Part shown: piece by piece, positions 32,487 to 41,216 of the stretch
How the letters are laid out: each line of letters starts with the position of its first letter
Position numbering within the stretch: position 1 is the first letter of the stretch
NCBI RefSeq assembly: GCF_900155915.1
Contig: NZ_FTPO01000001.1
Span: forward strand, 1,240,001-1,304,000
DNA from: Microbacterium sp. RU33B
Lineage (GTDB): Bacteria; Actinomycetota; Actinomycetes; Actinomycetales; Microbacteriaceae
Direction: 5' to 3'
DNA: 64,000 nt
The notes under the pieces: generated by a model
What the model saw: the letters and a program-made list of their open reading frames with translations, nothing else
The model's database searches: none
Told to the model about the DNA's origin: nothing
Position numbers and translations under genes: made by a program

Positions 32487-32518
32487 CTCCTTTTCGACCG
32501 ACTGCCGTCGGAAAGGAG
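32487..32518. terminator. Hairpin between DUF559 and the pentapeptide-like gene
   Basis: 12-bp stem (32487-32498 and 32507-32518, one G-T pair) with an 8-base loop between convergent genes. Confidence 0.55.
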
Positions 32519-32537
32519 ACGATGGCCGAGCGCAGCA

Positions 32538-33215
32538 TCAGTCGCGGACGTCGATGCCGAGGGCCGACGCGAAGGCGGAGGAGAGCAGCTCGACCTGCCG
32601 CGGCGACAGCGTCATCCCGCGCATCGATGTCGGATCGGTGTACCGGAGGGCGTCGAGCCCGCGCAGATCCGTGTTCTCGGCCCGCACGCCGCGCGTGTCG
32701 ACTTCGTCGGCCCGCGTCGCGTCGAAGCGCACGCGGGAGAGCTTCGCCAGCGGGACGTCGACGGATCCGATCGCGCAGTCGACGATGAGGAGGTCGGAGA
32801 CGTCCGCCGAGCCCAGGGAGAGATAGTCGATGCGGATGCCGCGCAGCTCGACGCCGACGAGTTCCGCGCTCGTGAGGTCGAGGGTGCCGATGCGCCCGCC
32901 GTGCACGAGGACGTTGCGCCAGCGGGCATCCCGTGCCCGCACCTCTGTCGCGCGTCCCATCGCGATCTCGACGTCGGTGAGCGTCGCGCCGCTCAGATCG
33001 AGGGTGTCGAGCGGCGCCTCGACGACGACGCACTCCGCGAGGTGGGCGTGAGCGGCGTCGACGCTCCCGGTGAGCCCGGTGATGCGGGCCTGCAGGACGT
33101 CGTCATGCCGCTCGATCTTGCCGACCTCCTCGAACCGGGCGGGCAGATCGGGCGCGGATATCCGCGGGGGAAGAGGACGTTTCACGGCGGCACCCACGGT
33201 GACCGAGTCTGCCAT
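32538..33215 (-). CDS. Pentapeptide-repeat-like beta-helical protein
   Basis: 225-residue protein built of about ten degenerate repeats with the A(D/N)LxxL-like spacing of a right-handed quadrilateral beta helix: LDTLDLSGATLTDVEIAMG, RDARWRNVLVHGGRIGTLDL, VELRGIRIDYLSLGSADVSD, LAKLSRVRFDATRADEVD. The C-terminal part ends with TLSPRQVELLSSAFASALG. No enzyme motif. Such proteins may mimic DNA (as MfpA does) or be structural; neither is shown here. The ATG at 33215 leaves a 42-base gap to the divergent FolC-like gene. Confidence 0.78.
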   Translation of the reverse strand: MADSVTVGAAVKRPLPPRISAPDLPARFEEVGKIERHDDVLQARITGLTGSVDAAHAHLAECVVVEAPLDTLDLSGATLTDVEIAMGRATEVRARDARWRNVLVHGGRIGTLDLTSAELVGVELRGIRIDYLSLGSADVSDLLIVDCAIGSVDVPLAKLSRVRFDATRADEVDTRGVRAENTDLRGLDALRYTDPTSMRGMTLSPRQVELLSSAFASALGIDVRD

Positions 33216-33245
33216 GTGCACCCGACACCCCGCCGAGCCGGCGCA

Positions 33246-33251
33246 TAGACT
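33246..33251 (+). promoter_or_regulatory. -10 box (TAGACT), leaderless start of the FolC-like gene
   Basis: TAGACT, 6 bases (TCGGCG), then GTG at 33258. Confidence 0.5.
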
Positions 33252-33257
33252 TCGGCG

Positions 33258-34478
33258 GTGGCCCCGTTCGATCTCCCGCACGAGAGCACGGCGGACGTCG
33301 AGGCCCGCACGGTGTTCGCGGAGTGGTCCGCCCGCGGGCCGGACGACACCCGCAGCCTGTCGCGGGCGCGTGACGTGATCCGCGCCGTCGGGCTCGACCT
33401 CACCGCGCTCCCGCCGGTCCTGGCCGTCGTGGGCTCGAAGGGCAAGGGCACGACCGTGGCCCACGCATCGGCCGCCCTCGCCGCTGCCGGGTTGCGCGTC
33501 GGGACGATCCAGAGTCCCGGCGCGACCTCGAATCTCGACCGCATCCGCGTCGACGGCATCCGCACGTCCGAGACGGAGTACTCGGCTCTCCTCGAGCGCG
33601 TGGACGCCGCCCGCCGCACCCTGCCGGCACCGACCGACGGGTACCTCTCGCCCACCGGCTTCTTCACGATCTCCGGCTTCCGCCACCTCGTCGATGCGGA
33701 ATGCGACGTGATCGTGGCCGAAGCAGGGCTCGGCGGCCGGAGCGACGAGCTGTCGCTCTTCCCCAGCACCGTGGTGGCGGTCGCGGAGATCTTCCTCGAG
33801 CATCGCGCTCAGCTGGGCGACACGATCGCGGAGATCGCCCGCGACAAGGCGGGCGTCGCCGGGCCGACGACGCGGGTGATCGCGCACCTCGCCCAGAGTC
33901 CGGAGGCCGAGCGCGAGATCGCGTCCCGCGCAGCCGCGACCGGTGCACGCCTGCATCGCGTCGACCGCGCGGAGCCGCTGACGGCGATGAACAAGCGGCT
34001 GGGTCAGGAAGCGGCATCCGACCTCCTGCACGAACTCGGCCGACCGGTGCCGGATGACGCGGCCCTTGCCGCCGCAGCATCCCGCGTGAACTATCCCGGG
34101 CGGCTCTCGACACATGAGACCTCCCGGGGCCGGGTCATCGTCGACTCCGCGATCTCGCGAACCGGGCTCCGCGGCGCCCTCGACGCGGCGCGGAGCGCAT
34201 TCGGCGCCGAACCCGATGCGGTGCTCGTGTCGGTCGGCAGCGAGAAGGATCTCGCCGGCTTCGTCGCCGAGCTCGCTCCGCTGCGAGACCGAGCCGTGTT
34301 CGTCGACATCCCCGGCATCTACCTGACCTATCCGGCGCGGAGCGAATGGCCCTACCGCTGGGTCGACGCCGCCGCGCTGCCCGACCTCCTCACCGGCGAC
34401 GTACTCGCGGTCGGAACCGTGTCCTTCACCTCACATCTGCTCCGGATGCTCGGGGTCGACGCCGAGCGTCTGTTCTGA
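33258..34478 (+). CDS. FolC-like Mur ligase, second copy
   Basis: 406-residue member of the Mur ligase/folylpolyglutamate synthase superfamily. The P-loop GSKGKGTT is near residues 58-65, followed by GTIQSPGATSNLDRIRVDG in the omega-loop position. VIVAEAGLGGRSDELSLF matches the FolC pattern. The C-terminal domain is shorter than in the true FolC encoded at 38133-39482, and the usual DGAHN-type motif is replaced by VIVDSAISRTG. It may ligate glutamate to folate or act on another substrate. It lies directly upstream of the T-box that controls ileS. Starts with GTG 33258, supported by the adjacent -10 box. Confidence 0.8.
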   Translation: MAPFDLPHESTADVEARTVFAEWSARGPDDTRSLSRARDVIRAVGLDLTALPPVLAVVGSKGKGTTVAHASAALAAAGLRVGTIQSPGATSNLDRIRVDGIRTSETEYSALLERVDAARRTLPAPTDGYLSPTGFFTISGFRHLVDAECDVIVAEAGLGGRSDELSLFPSTVVAVAEIFLEHRAQLGDTIAEIARDKAGVAGPTTRVIAHLAQSPEAEREIASRAAATGARLHRVDRAEPLTAMNKRLGQEAASDLLHELGRPVPDDAALAAAASRVNYPGRLSTHETSRGRVIVDSAISRTGLRGALDAARSAFGAEPDAVLVSVGSEKDLAGFVAELAPLRDRAVFVDIPGIYLTYPARSEWPYRWVDAAALPDLLTGDVLAVGTVSFTSHLLRMLGVDAERLF

Positions 34479-34504
34479 GCGCGGGGCGGGCGGCGCGCGG
34501 TACG

Positions 34505-34700
34505 ATTGACGCAGCAGCATCGATCCGGCCATCACCGGGGAGCTCTCGGAAGAACACGACGATCCTCGGATCGGCGCCAGTAGAACCGAGCGGGGCAGGC
34601 CCGTCACAGCCGCAGTGAGAGTGGCCGTACCCGACCAGGGCCGGCACGCGGGGTGGTACCGCGGTTCTCCTCGGAGAGTCGTCCTCGCAGGAAGCATCGC
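34505..34700 (+). ncRNA. T-box riboswitch controlling ileS (translational type)
   Basis: Leader RNA sensing uncharged tRNA-Ile. Stem I region holds GGCCATCACCGGGGAGC with the isoleucine specifier ATC, followed by GGAAGAAC typical of actinobacterial ileS T-boxes. The conserved T-box bulge GGGTGGTACCGCGG lies at 34651-34664. No terminator with a U tract follows; the ribosome site GGAGAG before the ATG at 34717 is the likely sequestered element, as in translational actinobacterial T-boxes. Confidence 0.93.
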
Positions 34701-34716
34701 GACCTGCTGGAGAGAC

Positions 34717-37700
34717 ATGACCTACCCTCGCCCTTCGACGAATCCCGACGCCGGCGCGTTCGGCCCGGCTGCCGACGTGGTGCCGAGCCCGCGGTTCCCC
34801 GAGATCGAGGCGGAGACCCTCGCCTTCTGGAAGAGCGACGACACGTTCCGCGCCTCGATCGAGAATCGTGAGGGCGCCCCCGAGTGGGTCTTCTACGACG
34901 GTCCGCCGTTCGCCAACGGACTGCCCCATTACGGCCACCTCCTCACCGGGTACGCGAAGGATCTCTTCCCGCGCTTCCAGACCATGCGCGGCAAGAAGGT
35001 CGACCGCGTGTTCGGCTGGGACACGCACGGGCTCCCCGCCGAGCTCGAGGCGATGAAGCAGCTGGGCATCACCGAGAAGGCGGAGATCGAGAGCATGGGC
35101 ATCGCGTCGTTCAACGCGAAGGCCCGCGAGTCGGTGCTCGCCTACACGCGCGAATGGGAGGACTACGTCACCCGTCAGGCGCGCTGGGTCGACTTCGAGC
35201 GCGGCTACAAGACGCTCGACGTGTCGTACATGGAATCGGTGCTGTGGGCCTTCAAGAGCCTGCACGACAAGGGCTATGCGTACGAGGGGCATCGCGTGCT
35301 GCCGTACTGCTGGCGCGACGAGACGCCGCTGTCGAGCCACGAGCTGCGCATGGACGACGACGTCTACAAGATGCGCCAGGACCCGTCGGTCACCGTGACC
35401 TTCCCGCTCGTCGGCGCGAAGGCCGAGGCCCTCGGCCTCACCGGCGTGCGCGCCCTCGCCTGGACCACGACGCCCTGGACGCTGCCGACGAACCTCGCCC
35501 TCGCGGTCGGTCCCGGCATCCGGTACGCCGTCGTTCCCGGGGGCCCGCTCGGTGCCGCCGACATCCACGCCGGCGATGACCCGCTCGAAGCCACGGCGCA
35601 CCGCTACCTCCTCGCCGAGGACCTGCTGGCCGGCTACGCGAAGGACCTCGGGTACGAGACCCCGGATGCCGCGCGCGACGCCGTCGTGCAGACCGTGATG
35701 GGCGCCGAGCTCGAGAACGTCGCCTACGACCGCCTGTTCGACTACTACGCCGACGCCGAGGTGTGGGGCACGCAGTCCGCCTGGCGCGTCCTCGTCGACG
35801 ACTACGTCACGACCAGCGACGGAACCGGCATCGTCCACCAGGCGCCGGCCTTCGGTGAGGACGACCAGCGGGTGACGGAGGCCGCCGGCATCCCGCTCAT
35901 CATGAGCCTCGACGACGGCGGACGCTTCCTGTCGCACGTGACGGATGTCGCCGGCAAGCTGTGGATGGACGCCAACACGCCCCTCGTGCGGCTCCTGCGC
36001 CAGAACGGCCGGCTGCTGCGCCTCGCGTCGTACGAGCACTCCTACCCGCACTGCTGGCGCTGCCGCAATCCCCTCATCTACCGGGCTGTCTCGAGCTGGT
36101 TCATCCGCGTCACCGACTTCAAGGACCGGATGCTCGAGGGCAACGACCAGATCACGTGGGTGCCGGAGAACGTGAAGCACGGCCAGTTCGGCAAGTGGCT
36201 CGAGGGCGCCCGCGACTGGTCGATCAGCCGCAACCGCTACTGGGGCTCGCCGATCCCGGTGTGGAAGAGCGACGACCCCGAGTATCCGCGCGTCGACGTG
36301 TACGGCTCGCTGGCCGACCTGGAGCGCGACTTCGGTCGACTGCCTCTGAACGACGCGGGGGAGCCCGACCTGCACCGTCCGTTCATCGACGACCTCACGC
36401 GCCCGAACCCCGACGACCCGACCGGCCGCTCCACGATGCGCCGCATCGAAGACGTCTTCGACGTGTGGTTCGACTCGGGTTCGATGCCCTACGCGCAGGT
36501 GCACTACCCGTTCGAGAACCACGAATGGTTCGACTCCCACTCGCCCGCCGACTTCATCGTCGAGTACATCGGGCAGACGCGCGGCTGGTTCTACGTCATG
36601 CACGCGCTCTCCACGGCGCTGTTCGACCGTCCCGCCTTCACGGGCGTGTCGTGCCACGGCATCGTGCTGGGCTCCGACGGGCAGAAGATGTCGAAGTCGC
36701 TGCGGAACTACCCCGACGTGTCGGAGGTGTTCGACCGCGACGGGTCCGACGCGATGCGCTGGTTCCTGATGTCGTCGTCCGTGCTCCGCGGCGGCAATCT
36801 CGTCGTCACCGAGGAGGGCATCCGCGCGGGCGTGCGCGAATTCCTCCTGCCGGTGTGGAACGCGTGGTACTTCTTCGCGACGTACGCGAACGCCTCCGAC
36901 GGATACGTCGCGCAGTGGCGCACCGACTCGACCGACGTGCTGGATCGCTACATCCTCGCGCTGACCGGCGACCTCGTGCGCGACGTCGCGGCAGACCTGG
37001 AGGGTCTCGACTCCACGACGGCGGCAGCACGCCTCCGCGACTTCGCCGAAGCGCTGACCAACTGGTACATCCGCAGATCGCGCGACCGCTTCTGGGTGGG
37101 GGTCGATCCCTCGGACCCCAGCACCACCGAGGCGTTCGACACGCTCTACACCGTGCTGGAGACCCTGACGCGCGTCGCCGCCCCGCTGATCCCGCTCGTC
37201 TCCGAGCGCATCTGGCAGGGTCTGACCGGTGGGCGCAGCGTCCACCTGCAGGACTGGCCGGATGCCGCGGCCTTCCCCGCCGCCGATGACATCCGCACGG
37301 CGATGGACGCCGTGCGCGAGGTCTCCAGCGTCGCCAACGCGCTGCGCAAGCGCGAGGGGAAGCGCGTGCGCCTTCCGCTCGCGCGGCTGACGGTCGTGGT
37401 GCGGGATGCCGGGACCCTGGCGCAGTTCGACGACATCCTGCGCGACGAGCTGAACGTGAAGTCCGTCGAACTGGTCGACTTCCGACCGGAGTCGTACGAC
37501 GAGTACGGCCTCGCCCAGCGACTGGTCGTGAACGCGCGCGTTGCCGGTCCCCGGCTCGGCAAGCGCGTGCAGCAGGTCATCCAGGCCGCGAAGGCCGGCG
37601 ACTGGGTCGAGGACGAACGCGGCATCGTGGTGCGCACCGCGGACGGCGAGGTCGTGATGGCCGACGGCGAGGCATCCCTCGACAGCGATGCGTCGGTCCG

Positions 37701-38136
37701 CCCGGAGGGCGAAGCCGTGGGGCTGCTCAGCGGAGTGGACGGATTCGTGGTGCTCGACACGACCACGACCCCGGAGCTCGAGGCCGAGGGGCTCGCCCGC
37801 GACGTGATCCGCGCCGTGCAGGACACCCGCAAGGCAGCCGGCTTCGACGTGAGCGACCGCATCCGGCTGCAGCTGCTGTTCTCGAGCGACTCCGACGGCG
37901 ACGCCGTCGCGTCGGCGTTCGAGATCGCCGGCGTCGCCGCGGAGACGCTCGCGCTCGAGTACGACCTGAGGGTCGAGGGCCGCGATGTGCAGCTTCCCGC
38001 CGATGCGCCCGGTGAGGTCTGGCACCCGCTCGCGTTCGGCGCGGTGCCCGAGCACGTCGCGTTCCAGCGCGCGGGCCTCTACGCGAACGAAGGCGGCTTC
38101 TGGGTCGCCGTGACGAGGATCGAGGCATCCGCATGA
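34717..38136 (+). CDS. ileS: Isoleucine-tRNA ligase, eukaryote-like type (IleS2)
   Basis: Class I synthetase charging tRNA-Ile, 1139 residues. The first signature is HYGH ([16 protein letters not shown]) instead of HIGH, and [12 protein letters not shown] follows; these mark the eukaryote-like form that is generally tolerant of mupirocin. KMSKS occurs in [16 protein letters not shown]. The editing domain ([12 protein letters not shown]) and C-terminal anticodon-binding domain are complete. The ATG at 34717 has GGAGAG 6-7 bases upstream, within the T-box control region. The stop overlaps the folC ATG by 4 bases. Confidence 0.96.
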   Translation: MTYPRPSTNPDAGAFGPAADVVPSPRFPEIEAETLAFWKSDDTFRASIENREGAPEWVFYDGPPFANGLPHYGHLLTGYAKDLFPRFQTMRGKKVDRVFGWDTHGLPAELEAMKQLGITEKAEIESMGIASFNAKARESVLAYTREWEDYVTRQARWVDFERGYKTLDVSYMESVLWAFKSLHDKGYAYEGHRVLPYCWRDETPLSSHELRMDDDVYKMRQDPSVTVTFPLVGAKAEALGLTGVRALAWTTTPWTLPTNLALAVGPGIRYAVVPGGPLGAADIHAGDDPLEATAHRYLLAEDLLAGYAKDLGYETPDAARDAVVQTVMGAELENVAYDRLFDYYADAEVWGTQSAWRVLVDDYVTTSDGTGIVHQAPAFGEDDQRVTEAAGIPLIMSLDDGGRFLSHVTDVAGKLWMDANTPLVRLLRQNGRLLRLASYEHSYPHCWRCRNPLIYRAVSSWFIRVTDFKDRMLEGNDQITWVPENVKHGQFGKWLEGARDWSISRNRYWGSPIPVWKSDDPEYPRVDVYGSLADLERDFGRLPLNDAGEPDLHRPFIDDLTRPNPDDPTGRSTMRRIEDVFDVWFDSGSMPYAQVHYPFENHEWFDSHSPADFIVEYIGQTRGWFYVMHALSTALFDRPAFTGVSCHGIVLGSDGQKMSKSLRNYPDVSEVFDRDGSDAMRWFLMSSSVLRGGNLVVTEEGIRAGVREFLLPVWNAWYFFATYANASDGYVAQWRTDSTDVLDRYILALTGDLVRDVAADLEGLDSTTAAARLRDFAEALTNWYIRRSRDRFWVGVDPSDPSTTEAFDTLYTVLETLTRVAAPLIPLVSERIWQGLTGGRSVHLQDWPDAAAFPAADDIRTAMDAVREVSSVANALRKREGKRVRLPLARLTVVVRDAGTLAQFDDILRDELNVKSVELVDFRPESYDEYGLAQRLVVNARVAGPRLGKRVQQVIQAAKAGDWVEDERGIVVRTADGEVVMADGEASLDSDASVRPEGEAVGLLSGVDGFVVLDTTTTPELEAEGLARDVIRAVQDTRKAAGFDVSDRIRLQLLFSSDSDGDAVASAFEIAGVAAETLALEYDLRVEGRDVQLPADAPGEVWHPLAFGAVPEHVAFQRAGLYANEGGFWVAVTRIEASA

Positions 38137-39482
38137 GCGACAAGCGCGCAGAGGCAGTGGAGCAGGCTCTCGAGGCCCGCAAGGGCGAGGCCTGGGTCGA
38201 GCCGCGGCTCGAGCGCACGCGCCGCGTGCTCGAACTGCTCGACGATCCGCAGCGCACCTTCCGCGTCGTGCACGTCACCGGCACGAACGGCAAGACGTCC
38301 ACGAGCCGCATGATCGAGAGCATCGTGCGGGCTCACGGACTTCGCACGGGGCTGTTCACCAGTCCCCAGCTGCGCAGCTTCACCGAGCGGATGCTCGTCG
38401 ACGGCGAGCCCATCGACGGCGCGATGGTGGCCGACATCTGGGAGGAGATCGAGCCGATCGTCGACCTCGTCGACGCGGAGCTGACGGGGGCCGGCGAGGC
38501 GCCGCTGACGTTCTTCGAGCTGCTCACGGTGCTCGCGTTCGCGGCGTTCGCCGACGCGCCCGTGGACGTCGCGATCATCGAAGTGGGGATGGGCGGGTCG
38601 TGGGACTCGACCAACACCGCCGACGGCGATGTCGCGGTCTTCGGGCCGATCGACATCGACCACACCGATCGGCTCGGAGAGACCATCGCCGACATCGCCG
38701 CGGTCAAGGCCGGGATCATCAAGCAGGACGCCGCCGTCGTCTCGGCCCGACAGGAGTCCGCGGCCGATGCCGTGCTGCGCGCCGCCGCCACCCGGAACGG
38801 CGCGTCGATCGCGTTCGAGGGCCAGGGCTTCGCGCTCCTGAGCCAGCGCCTCGCCGTCGGGGGCCAGCAGATCTCCGTGCAGGGCCTCGCCGCGACCTAC
38901 GACGACCTGTACCTGCCGATGTACGGCACGCACCAGGGCTTCAACGCCGCCCTCGCGATCGCGGCCGTGGAGTCGCTCATCGGAGCCGGCACGCTGCCGA
39001 TCGCCCCCGACGTCCTCGCCGAGGGACTCGCGCAGTCCACGTCGCCCGGTCGCCTGCAGCTCGTCGGCGCCGCGCCCACGGTCCTGGTGGACGCGGCGCA
39101 CAATCCGCACGGCGCCCGCGCGCTCGTGACAGCGCTCCAGGAGTCGTTCGACTTCGACGAATGGGGCATCGTGCTCGGCATCCTGTCGGAGAAGGATGCC
39201 GCGGGCATCATCGGCGCCCTCGCGCCCGTCGCGACCCACGTGTTCGCGACGGCGGTCTCCAGCGACCGCACCGCCGACGCCGACGCGATCGCCGATGTGG
39301 CCGAGGACGCCGGATTGAACGTCACGGTCCACCACGATCTCGCCGACGCCGCCGACGCCGCCCGCGCGTGGGCCGCCTCCTCGGATCGCCGCGCGGTCGT
39401 GATCGCGGGATCGGTTGTCCTCGCAGGGGAGGCGCTCACCCTCGCGGAGAACGAGGACTGGAAGTCGGGGTGGTCGTCGTGA
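38133..39482 (+). CDS. folC: Dihydrofolate synthase/folylpolyglutamate synthase
   Basis: Adds glutamate to dihydropteroate and folates; 449 residues. P-loop [13 protein letters not shown] near residues 50-62, [11 protein letters not shown] as the substrate loop, [32 protein letters not shown] (metal/ligand binding), and [11 protein letters not shown] in the C-terminal domain. Overlaps ileS (ATGA) and the DUF4233 gene (GTGA), so ileS-folC-DUF4233-ndk is one transcription unit under the T-box leader. Confidence 0.95.
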   Translation: MSDKRAEAVEQALEARKGEAWVEPRLERTRRVLELLDDPQRTFRVVHVTGTNGKTSTSRMIESIVRAHGLRTGLFTSPQLRSFTERMLVDGEPIDGAMVADIWEEIEPIVDLVDAELTGAGEAPLTFFELLTVLAFAAFADAPVDVAIIEVGMGGSWDSTNTADGDVAVFGPIDIDHTDRLGETIADIAAVKAGIIKQDAAVVSARQESAADAVLRAAATRNGASIAFEGQGFALLSQRLAVGGQQISVQGLAATYDDLYLPMYGTHQGFNAALAIAAVESLIGAGTLPIAPDVLAEGLAQSTSPGRLQLVGAAPTVLVDAAHNPHGARALVTALQESFDFDEWGIVLGILSEKDAAGIIGALAPVATHVFATAVSSDRTADADAIADVAEDAGLNVTVHHDLADAADAARAWAASSDRRAVVIAGSVVLAGEALTLAENEDWKSGWSS

Positions 39483-39892
39483 CCGCCGTCTCCGGCCGCG
39501 CCCCGCGCCCGCGCCGTGCGCGCGGGGCCGCCGAGTCCCTCGGATCGGTCGTGCTCGTGTTCGAGTCGGTCGTCGTCTTCCTCGCCGGACTCGCGGTGTT
39601 CGGGCTGAACGCGCTCCCCGAGAGCATCCCGGACTGGTGGGGCATCGTCGGGGGAGCCGTGGCCGCGCTCGTGATGATCGTCCTGGCCGGTCTGCTGCGC
39701 CACCGCTGGGCGATCGTCGCCGGATGGGTTCTGCAGGTCGTCCTGCTGGCCGCCGGATTCCTCGTCCCCGCCATCGCCGTGGTCGCGCTCATTTTCGGAG
39801 CCATGTGGGGATATGCCACCATCAAGGGGGCCTCGCTCGACCGCCGGAACGCCCGGCTGGCGGCGGAGGCCGACCTCTCGAACGGAGACTGA
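39479..39892 (+). CDS. DUF4233 membrane protein
   Basis: 137-residue membrane protein of the DUF4233 family, always found between folC and ndk in actinobacteria. Four predicted membrane helices: ESVVVFLAGLAVFGLNAL, the GIVGGAVAALVMIVLAGL region, WAIVAGWVLQVVLLAAGFLV and AIAVVALIFGAMWGYATI. The GTG start overlaps the folC stop. Function unknown. Confidence 0.9.
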   Translation: MTAVSGRAPRPRRARGAAESLGSVVLVFESVVVFLAGLAVFGLNALPESIPDWWGIVGGAVAALVMIVLAGLLRHRWAIVAGWVLQVVLLAAGFLVPAIAVVALIFGAMWGYATIKGASLDRRNARLAAEADLSNGD

Positions 39893-39893
39893 C

Positions 39894-40307
39894 ATGCCCA
39901 CGGAAGAGACACTCGTCCTCGTCAAGCCGGACGGCGTGGCCCGCGGCCTCACCGGCGCGATCCTGGCGCGCATCGAGGCGAAGGGCTACGCGCTCGTCGA
40001 CATCCGCCTCGTCGAACCCGACCGCGAGACGCTCGAGAAGCACTACGCGGAGCACGAGGGGAAGCCGTTCTACGAGCCGCTCCTCGACTTCATGATGTCG
40101 GGCCCGTCGGTCGCCATCCGACTGGCGGGGAATCGCGTGATCGAGGGATTCCGCTCGCTCGCCGGCACGACCGACCCCACCACCGCAGCGCCCGGCACGA
40201 TCCGCGGCGACCTCGGACGCGACTGGGGCCTCAAGGTCCAGCAGAACCTCGTGCACGGCTCGGACAGCCCCGAGTCGGCCGCCCGCGAGCTCGCGATCTG
40301 GTTCTGA
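39894..40307 (+). CDS. ndk: Nucleoside-diphosphate kinase
   Basis: Transfers gamma phosphate between NTPs and NDPs by a phospho-histidine intermediate; 137 residues. VLVKPDGVARGLTG is the N-terminal signature, and the active-site histidine is His121 in NLVHGSDS. It starts one base after the DUF4233 stop and ends two bases from the convergent VKOR gene. Confidence 0.96.
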   Translation: MPTEETLVLVKPDGVARGLTGAILARIEAKGYALVDIRLVEPDRETLEKHYAEHEGKPFYEPLLDFMMSGPSVAIRLAGNRVIEGFRSLAGTTDPTTAAPGTIRGDLGRDWGLKVQQNLVHGSDSPESAARELAIWF

Positions 40308-40308
40308 G

Positions 40309-40911
40309 TCAGAACAGCGCGCCGAGGACGTCGAGTCGCAGCTGCGCGATCACCGCGACGATCGCGTAGCTGACGACGGCGAGCACGGGCACCCAGCCCA
40401 TGAGCCGGTCGGCGCCTCGGCGGATCGAGGCGGGCGCCGGCAGGATGCCCGTGCGCAGCACGTGCAGGGTGACGACGTAGAAGGTCGGGATCGTGACGAT
40501 CCAGGTCACCATGCACCACGGGCACAGGGTGCCGAGCACGAAGATGCTCTGCCCGATCAGCCAGATGACGAACACGAGCGCCAGGGTCAGTCCGAGCTCG
40601 AACAGAAGCCAGAACCAGCGCTGGAACCTCGCTCCGGCCAGGATCGCCATGCCGACCACGATCGGTGCGACCCAGGCGCCGAGTCCGAGCACGGGGTTGG
40701 GGAAGCCGAACACGCTGCCCTGCCACGACGCGAGGTTGGCCGTGCACTGCACGAGCGGGTTGAAGTCGCAGGATGCCGCCGAGCCCGGGTTGGCGAGCTG
40801 GTGGAACCGCTCCATCGTGAGGGAGAACGCCGCCCACCATCCGATGGCTCCGGCGATCACGAGCCAGACGGCGATCGCGGTCGGACGCGTGCGGGGGGAG
40901 GGCTGGGACAT
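40309..40911 (-). CDS. Vitamin K epoxide reductase family membrane protein
   Basis: VKOR-homologue thiol oxidoreductase, 200 residues, about five membrane helices. The active-site pair CPWC is at residues 130-133 and the loop pair is Cys48 and Cys56. In actinobacteria this protein reoxidises a DsbA-like partner using menaquinone, driving disulfide formation outside the membrane; no DsbA gene is adjacent here. GATAAT lies 6 bases before the ATG, suggesting a leaderless start. It is divergent from rne. Confidence 0.92.
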   Translation of the reverse strand: MSQPSPRTRPTAIAVWLVIAGAIGWWAAFSLTMERFHQLANPGSAASCDFNPLVQCTANLASWQGSVFGFPNPVLGLGAWVAPIVVGMAILAGARFQRWFWLLFELGLTLALVFVIWLIGQSIFVLGTLCPWCMVTWIVTIPTFYVVTLHVLRTGILPAPASIRRGADRLMGWVPVLAVVSYAIVAVIAQLRLDVLGALF

Positions 40912-40917
40912 GCTCGG

Positions 40918-40923
40918 ATTATC
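40918..40923 (-). promoter_or_regulatory. -10 box (GATAAT), leaderless start of the VKOR gene
   Basis: GATAAT on the minus strand, 6 bases (CCGAGC), then ATG at 40911. Confidence 0.4.
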
Positions 40924-41009
40924 CCAGTCCACGCTGGACGGATGCCGCGCGCGGAGGCGATCCGAGAGTCCCGCGTGTCGGAGTCTGGGCAATGCGCCCG
41001 AGAAAGTGC

Positions 41010-41015
41010 GATAAT
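41010..41015 (+). promoter_or_regulatory. Candidate -10 box (GATAAT) of rne
   Basis: GATAAT in AAGTGCGATAATG; transcription would start near 41022, leaving a leader of about 195 bases before the rne ATG. Confidence 0.4.
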
Positions 41016-41021
41016 GAACCT

Positions 41022-41216
41022 CGATGCGTCACGGCCGCGCCGTGGCGAGCATCACCAGAAGACTTCAGGGCAACGAATGCCCTTCGCAGCACGAGCCACA
41101 GGCCTGCTGCAGACCGAGTGAGTTCGCGGCACCGCCTCCCGACATGAGACGGAGGCAGCGCCGCACGAGATTTCGCCGGGCGACGCGCGGTGTCGCCCGC
41201 AGGGAGTACGCCAGTC
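41022..41216 (+). ncRNA. Structured 5' leader of the RNase E/G gene
   Basis: Four successive hairpins: CACGGC-CGC-GCCGTG (41030-41044), AGGGCA-ACGAA-TGCCCT (41067-41083), a longer one at 41126-41164, and GGGCGAC-GCGCGGT-GTCGCCC (41178-41198) next to the ribosome site. This layout suits feedback control by cleavage of its own leader, as known for E. coli rne; here it is inference. Confidence 0.5.

Noticed and set aside
34426..38055. Open frame of about 1200 codons on the minus strand opposite ileS
   Set aside because: Antisense shadow of ileS; low-complexity Arg/His/Val sequence, no ribosome site and no conserved motif.
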